Assembly: GCA_036924085.1 (NCBI GenBank)
Contig: JAVGWX010000013.1
Coordinates: 53,879,904-53,943,903 of the forward strand
Origin: Ariolimax columbianus
Taxonomy: Eukaryota > Mollusca > Gastropoda > Stylommatophora > Arionidae
DNA: 64,000 bases
Direction: 5' to 3'
Position numbers and translations under genes: made by a program. The stretch's first letter is position 1. Every line of letters begins with the position of its first letter. This document shows positions 58,165-64,000 of this stretch, piece after piece. The notes under the pieces are model-generated. The model saw nothing but the letters and a program-made list of their open reading frames with translations. It had not been told where the DNA came from and searched no databases.

Positions 58165-60228
58165 AGAAGACGATTTGAAAAAAAATTGCAGATCATAAGT
58201 TTAGACAATTTTCAGCACTTTGAAATGTATTGCAATTTTAACGCACTAATTATGTGGATAAGTTAAAAGCATTTCCACTGACTTTCAAGTAATTTTACTC
58301 ACAAGAAAAACCAATTTTAAAAAAATGAAAATTGAGTTAAGGACGATTTGAAAAAAAATTGCAGATTATAAGTTTAGACAATTTTCAGAACTTTGAAATG
58401 TATTGCAATTTTAACGCACTAATTATGTGGATAAGTTAAAAGCATTTCCACTGACTTTCAAGTAATTTTAATCACAAGAAAAACCAATGTTTCTAAAATC
58501 TAAACTGATAAGACGATTTGAAAAAAAATTGCAGATCATAAGTTTAGACAATTTTCAGCACTTTGAAATGTATTGCAATTTTAGCGCACTAATTATGTGG
58601 ATAAGTTAAAAGCATTTCCACTGACTTTCAAGTAATTTTACTCACAAGAAAAACCAATTTAAAAAAAATCAAAATTGAGTTAAGGACGATTTGAAAAAAA
58701 ATTGCAGATCATAAGTTTAGACAATTTTCAGAACTTTGAAATGTATTGCAATTTTAACGCACTAATTATGTGGATAAGTTAAAAGCATTTCCACTGACTT
58801 TCAAGTAATTTTACTCACAAGAAAAACCAATGTTTCTAAAATCTAAACTAAGAAGACGATTTGAAAAAAAATTGCAGATCATAAGTTTAGACAATTTTCA
58901 GACTTTTGAAATGTATTGCAATTAAAACGCACTAATTATGTGAATAAGTTAAAAGCATTTCCACTGACTTTCAAGTAATTTTACTCACAAGAAAAACCAA
59001 TTTAAAAAAAATGAAAATTGAGTTAAGGACGATTTGAAAAAAAATTGCAGATTATAAGTTTAGACAATTTTCAGAACTTTGAAATGTATTGCAATTTTAA
59101 CGCACTAATTATGTGGATAAGTTAAAAGCATTTCCACTGACTTTCAAGTAATTTTAATCACAAGAAAAACCAATGTTTCTAAAATCTAAACTAAGAAGAC
59201 GATTTGAAAAAAAAATGCAGATCATAAGTTTAGACAATTTTCAGCACTTTGAAATGTATTGCAATTTTAACGCACTTATTATGTGGATAAGTTAAAAGCA
59301 TTTCCACTGACTTTCAAGTAATTTTACTGACAAGAAAAACCAATTTAAAAAAAATCAAAATTGAGTTGAGGACGATTTGAAAAAAAATTGCAGATTATAA
59401 GTTTAGACAATTTTCAGAACTTTGAAATGTATTGCAATTTTAACGCACTAATTATGTGGATAAGTTAAAAGCATTTCCACTGACTTTCAAGTAATTTTAT
59501 TGACAAGAAAAAACAATGTTTCTAAAATCTAAACTGATAAGACGATTTGAAAAAAAATTGCAGATCATAAGTTTAGACAATTTTCAGCACTTTGAAATGT
59601 ATTGCAATTTTAACGCACTAATTATGTGGATAAGTTAAAAGCATTTCCACTGACTTTCAAGTAATTTTATTGACAAGAAAAACCAATGTTTCTAAAATCT
59701 AAACTGAGAAGACGATTTGAAATAAAATTGCACATCATAAGTTTAGACAATTTTCAGCACTTTGAAATGTATTGCAATTTTAACGCACTAATTATGTGGA
59801 TAAGTTAAAAGCATTTCCACTGACTTTCAAGTAATTTTAATCACAAGAAAAACCAATGTTTCTAAAATCTAAACTAAGAAGACGATTTGAAAAAAAATTG
59901 CAGATCATAAGTTTAGACAATTTTCAGAACTTTGAAATGTATTGCAATTTTAACGCACTAATTATGTGGATAAGTTAAAAGCATTTCCACTGACTTTCCA
60001 ATAATTTTATTGACAAGAAAAACCAATGTTTCTAAAATCAAAACTGAGAAGACAATTTGAAAAGTAATTGCAGATCATAAGTTCAGACAATTTTCAGCAC
60101 TTTGAAATGTATTGCAATATTAACGCACTAATTATGTGTATAAGTTAAAAGCATTTCCACTGACTTTCAAGTAATTTTACTCACAAGAAAAACCAATGTT
60201 TCTAAAATCTAAACTAAGAATACGATTT

Positions 60229-60900
60229 CTTCTTCTTCTTCTGCGTACACAGTCAGACAGTAACCATTATTTTTTCGAAAAAAGCGGCGGTCGTCCTGAG
60301 ACTCTCACCACTACCATAGAGCTTGTCTTGCAGTTCCACTGGCAATGGCCACATCTGCTCTCTCTGATCCTCGTATGTCGGGCAGTTCTGCAGCAGATGT
60401 TCAGTGGTCATTTTACCAGTACCGCACGGGCATTCGTCGGTACACCCTATTTTCAATTTGTTGAATAGGTGGTACCTCAGTCTATTGTGGCCAGTGCGAA
60501 GTCTTCTTCTTCTTCTTCTTCTGCGTACACAGTCAGACAGTAACCATTATTTTTTCGAAAAAAGCGGCGGTCGTCCTGAGACTCTCGCCACTACCATAGA
60601 GCTTGTCTTGCAGTTCCACTGGCAATGGCCACATCTGCTCTCTCTGATCCTCGTATGTCGGGCAGTTCTGCAGCAGATGTTCAGTGGTCATTTTACCAGT
60701 ACCGCACGGGCATTCGTCGGTACACCCTATTTTCAATTTGTTGAATAGGTGGTACCTCAGTCTATTGTGGCCAGTGCGAAGTCTGAAGACAACGACCTGC
60801 TCTCTTCGGTTCAACTGGTAATAGGCATCGTTTTTGGTGTAACCAGTATGTTCGGTTTCCCATTTGGTCATGTACCTGGCTTTGATAAGCCGTTTTGACT
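60229..60900 (-). mobile_element. Family A-derived insertion in satellite, copy 2
   Basis: The same 672-bp tandem pair, with the same 12-bp duplication (60,217-60,228 and 60,901-60,912) and the same left-flank monomers as copy 1. One base differs by eye (CTCACCAC for CTCGCCAC at about 60,308). The right flank uses a different monomer (CAGACTTTTG type) from copies 1 and 3. Confidence 0.95.
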
Positions 60901-61768
60901 AGAAGACGATTTGAAAAAAAATTGCAGATCATAAGTTTAGACAATTTTCAGACTTTTGAAATGTATTGCAATTAAAACGCACTAATTATGTGGATAAGTT
61001 AAAAGCATTTCCACTGACTTTCAAGTAATTTTACTCACAAGAAAAACCAATTTAAAAAAAATGAAAATTGAGTTAAGGACGATTTGAAAAAAAATTGCAG
61101 ATTATAAGTTTAGACAATTTTCAGAACTTTGAAATGTATTGCAATTTTAACGCACTAATTATGTGGATAAGTTAAAAGCATTTCCACTGACTTTCAAGTA
61201 ATTTTAATCACAAGAAAAACCAATGTTTCTAAAATCTAAACTAAGAAGACGATTTGAAAAAAAATTGCAGATCATAAGTTTAGACAATTTTCAGCACTTT
61301 GAAATGTATTGCAATTTTAACGCACTTATTATGTGGATAAGTTAAAAGCATTTCCACTGACTTTCAAGTAATTTTACTCACAAGAAAAACCAATTTAAAA
61401 AAAATCAAAATTGAGTTTAGGACGATTTGAAAAAAAATTGCAGATTATAAGTTTAGACAATTTTCAGAACTTTGAAATGTATTGCAATTTTAACGCACTA
61501 ATTATGTGGATAAGTTAAAAGCATTTCCACTGACTTTTAAGTAATTTTATTGACAAGAAAAAACAATGTTTCTAAAATCTAAACTGATAAGACGATTTGA
61601 AAAAAAATTGCAGATCATAAGTTTAGACAATTTTCAGCACTTTGAAATGTATTGCAATATTAACGCACTAATTATGTGTATAAGTTAAAAGCATTTCCAC
61701 TGACTTTCAAGTAATTTTACTCACAAGAAAAACCAATGTTTCTAAAATCTAAACTAAGAATACGATTT

Positions 61769-62440
61769 CTTCTTCTTCTTCTGCGTACACAGTCAGACAG
61801 TAACCATTATTTTTTCGAAAAAAGCGGCGGTCGTCCTGAGACTCTCGCCACTACCATAGAGCTTGTCTTGCAGTTCCACTGGCAATGGCCACATCTGCTC
61901 TCTCTGATCCTCGTATGTCGGGCAGTTCTGCAGCAGATGTTCAGTGGTCATTTTACCAGTACCGCACGGGCATTCGTCGGTACACCCTATTTTCAATTTG
62001 TTGAATAGGTGGTACCTCAGTCTATTGTGGCCAGTGCGAAGTCTTCTTCTTCTTCTTCTTCTGCGTACACAGTCAGACAGTAACCATTATTTTTTCGAAA
62101 AAAGCGGCGGTCGTCCTGAGACTCTCGCCACTACCATAGAGCTTGTCTTGCAGTTCCACTGGCAATGGCCACATCTGCTCTCTCTGATCCTCGTATGTCG
62201 GGCAGTTCTGCAGCAGATGTTCAGTGGTCATTTTACCAGTACCGCACGGGCATTCGTCGGTACACCCTATTTTCAATTTGTTGAATAGGTGGTACCTCAG
62301 TCTATTGTGGCCAGTGCGAAGTCTGAAGACAACGACCTGCTCTCTTCGGTTCAACTGGTAATAGGCATCGTTTTTGGTGTAACCAGTATGTTCGGTTTCC
62401 CATTTGGTCATGTACCTGGCTTTGATAAGCCGTTTTGACT
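61769..62440 (-). mobile_element. Family A-derived insertion in satellite, copy 3
   Basis: The same 672-bp tandem pair, with the 12-bp duplication at 61,757-61,768 and 62,441-62,452. The left flank matches copies 1 and 2 and the right flank matches copy 1. It lies 1,540 bp after copy 2, against 2,736 bp between copies 1 and 2. Confidence 0.95.
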
Positions 62441-64000
62441 AGAAGACGATTTGAAAAAAAATTGCAGATCATAAGTTTAGACAATTTTCAGCACTTTGAA
62501 ATGTATTGCAATTTTAACGCACTAATTATGTGGATAAGTTAAAAGCATTTCCACTGACTTTCAAGTAATTTTACTCACAAGAAAAACCAATTTTAAAAAA
62601 ATGAAAATTGAGTTAAGGACGATTTGAAAAAAAATTGCAGATTATAAGTTTAGACAATTTTCAGAACTTTGAAATGTATTGCAATTTTAACGCACTAATT
62701 ATGTGGATAAGTTAAAAGCATTTCCACTGACTTTCAAGTAATTTTAATCACAAGAAAAACCAATGTTTCTAAAATCTAAACTAAGAAGACGATTTGAAAA
62801 AAAATTGCAGATCATAAGTTTAGACAATTTTCAGCACTTTGAAATGTATTGCAATTTTAGCGCACTAATTATGTGGATAAGTTAAAAGCATTTCCACTGA
62901 CTTTCAAGTAATTTTACTCACAAGAAAAACCAATTTAAAAAAAATCAAAATTGAGTTAAGGACGATTTGAAAAAAAATTGCATATTATAAGTTTAGACAA
63001 TTTTCAGAACTTTGAAATGTATTGCAATTTTAACGCACTAATTATGTGGATAAGTTAAAAGCATTTCCACTGACTTTCAAGTAATTTTACTCACAGGAAA
63101 AACCAATGTTTCTAAAATCTAAACTAAGAAGACGATTTGAAAAAAAATTGCAGATCATAAGTTTAGACAATTTTCAGCACTTTGAAATGTATTGCAATTT
63201 TAACGCACTTATTATGTGGATAAGTTAAAAGCATTTAAACTGACTTTCAAGTAATTTTACTCACAAGAAAAACCAATTTAAAAAAAATCAAAATTGAGTT
63301 AAGGACGATTTGAAATAAAATTGCAGATTATAAGTTTAGACAACTTTCAGAACTTTGAAATGTATTGCAATTTTAACGCACTAATTATGTGGATAAGTTA
63401 AAAGCATTTCCACTGACTTTCAAGTAATTTTATTGACAAGAAAAAACAATGTTTCTAAAATCTAAACTGATAAGACGATTTGAAAAAAAATTGCAGATCA
63501 TAAGTTTAGACAATTTTCAGCACTTTGAAATGTATTGCAATTTTAACGCACTAATTATGTGGATAAGTTAAAAGCATTTCCACTGACTTTCAAGTAATTT
63601 TATTGACAAGAAAAACCAATGTTTCTAAAATCTAAACTGAGAAAACGATTTGAAATAAAATTGCACATCATAAGTTTAGACAATTTTCAGCACTTTGAAA
63701 TGTATTGCAATTTTAACGCACTAATTATGTGGATAAGTTAAAAGCATTTCCACTGACTTTCAAGTAATTTTAATCACCAGAAAAACCAATGTTTCTAAAA
63801 TCTAAACTAAGAAGACGATTTGAAAAAAAATACCAGATCATAAGTTTAGTCAATTTTCAGAACTTTGAAATGTATTGCAATTTTAACGCACTAATTATGT
63901 GGATAAGTTAAAAGCATTTCCACTGACTTTCCAATAATTTTATTGACAAGAAAAACCAATGTTTCTAAAATCAAAACTGAGAAGACAATTTGAAAAGAAA

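Larger units (their letters stand above)
38130..64000 (+). repeat. 170-173 bp AT-rich satellite array, open to the right
   Basis: About 25.9 kb of head-to-tail monomers in one orientation. By length that is about 140 copies, excluding three 672-bp insertions. Landmarks that recur every 170-173 bp are AAGTTAAAAGCATTTCCACT, CTTTCAAGTAATTTTA, ACGATTTG then an A-run, AGATCATAAGTTTA and TGCAATTTTAACGCACTAAT. Two monomer types alternate irregularly in the homogenised part: about 170 bp with CCAATGTTTCTAAAATC, and about 173 bp with an A-rich block and AAAATTGAGTTAAGGACG. The short open frames here are artefacts. No protein-binding box such as a CENP-B box was found in the consensus. Confidence 0.98.

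Noticed and set aside
38130..64000. CRISPR-like array from the regular repeat spacing
   Set aside because: The repeats are contiguous 170-173 bp monomers without unique spacers. The surrounding LINEs, SINE and mariner show an animal genome.

Overview
This window is eukaryotic, invertebrate-animal DNA with no recognisable host gene, rRNA or tRNA gene. It holds layered, mostly dead non-LTR retrotransposons (LINEs) in 1-38,129 and a 170-173 bp tandem satellite in 38,130-64,000 that runs off the right edge. From memory of family styles, the LINE mix (RNase H LINE with GAA tail, CR1-like LINE, several RTE-like LINEs) resembles mollusc genomes. That assignment is inference and was not tested by any search.

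Labels used below. A: I/Nimb-like LINE with endonuclease, reverse transcriptase (RT), RNase H, a C-terminal CxC..HxxxxC motif and a (GAA)n 3' tail. B: CR1/Jockey-like LINE ending in short AAGTT-type repeats. C: RTE-like LINE with a C-terminal C2H2-type finger. D and E: BovB/RTE-like LINEs. G: LINE with RNase H and a TAAC-type tail. H: another endonuclease-RT LINE. S: short GAA-tailed element of about 356 bp. Clade names are tentative.

1-5,165: A fragments in both orientations joined through GAA/TTC runs, then B and C copies. 5,166-10,735: C copies carrying a tRNA-derived SINE and a hAT transposase remnant, a TA microsatellite, and an E copy split by S. 10,741-17,838: one B copy (B2) split by a D copy (candidate 14-bp target duplication) and by A1 (9-bp duplication). 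A1 is the best-preserved element, with one in-frame stop in about 3.1 kb. 17,839-25,620: H, G and C copies, then four-deep nesting (E contains S, which contains B, which contains D). 25,751-26,262: palindromic mariner derivative. 27,056-35,010: decayed C, D, A and E pieces, one with a 5' inversion typical of twin priming. 35,650-38,129: longest A copy (A2), cut off by the satellite.

The satellite begins with divergent monomers (38,130 to about 40,690) and becomes homogenised, with higher-order periods of 687 bp (4-mer), 1,196 bp (7-mer) and 1,713/1,709 bp (10-mer). Three copies of one 672-bp A-derived insertion, with the same flanks and the same 12-bp target duplication, lie at 57,493, 60,229 and 61,769. 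A LINE insertion has therefore become part of the satellite repeat unit. The layout (nested LINEs, divergent monomers, then higher-order array) resembles a pericentromere-to-centromere transition, but location is inference.
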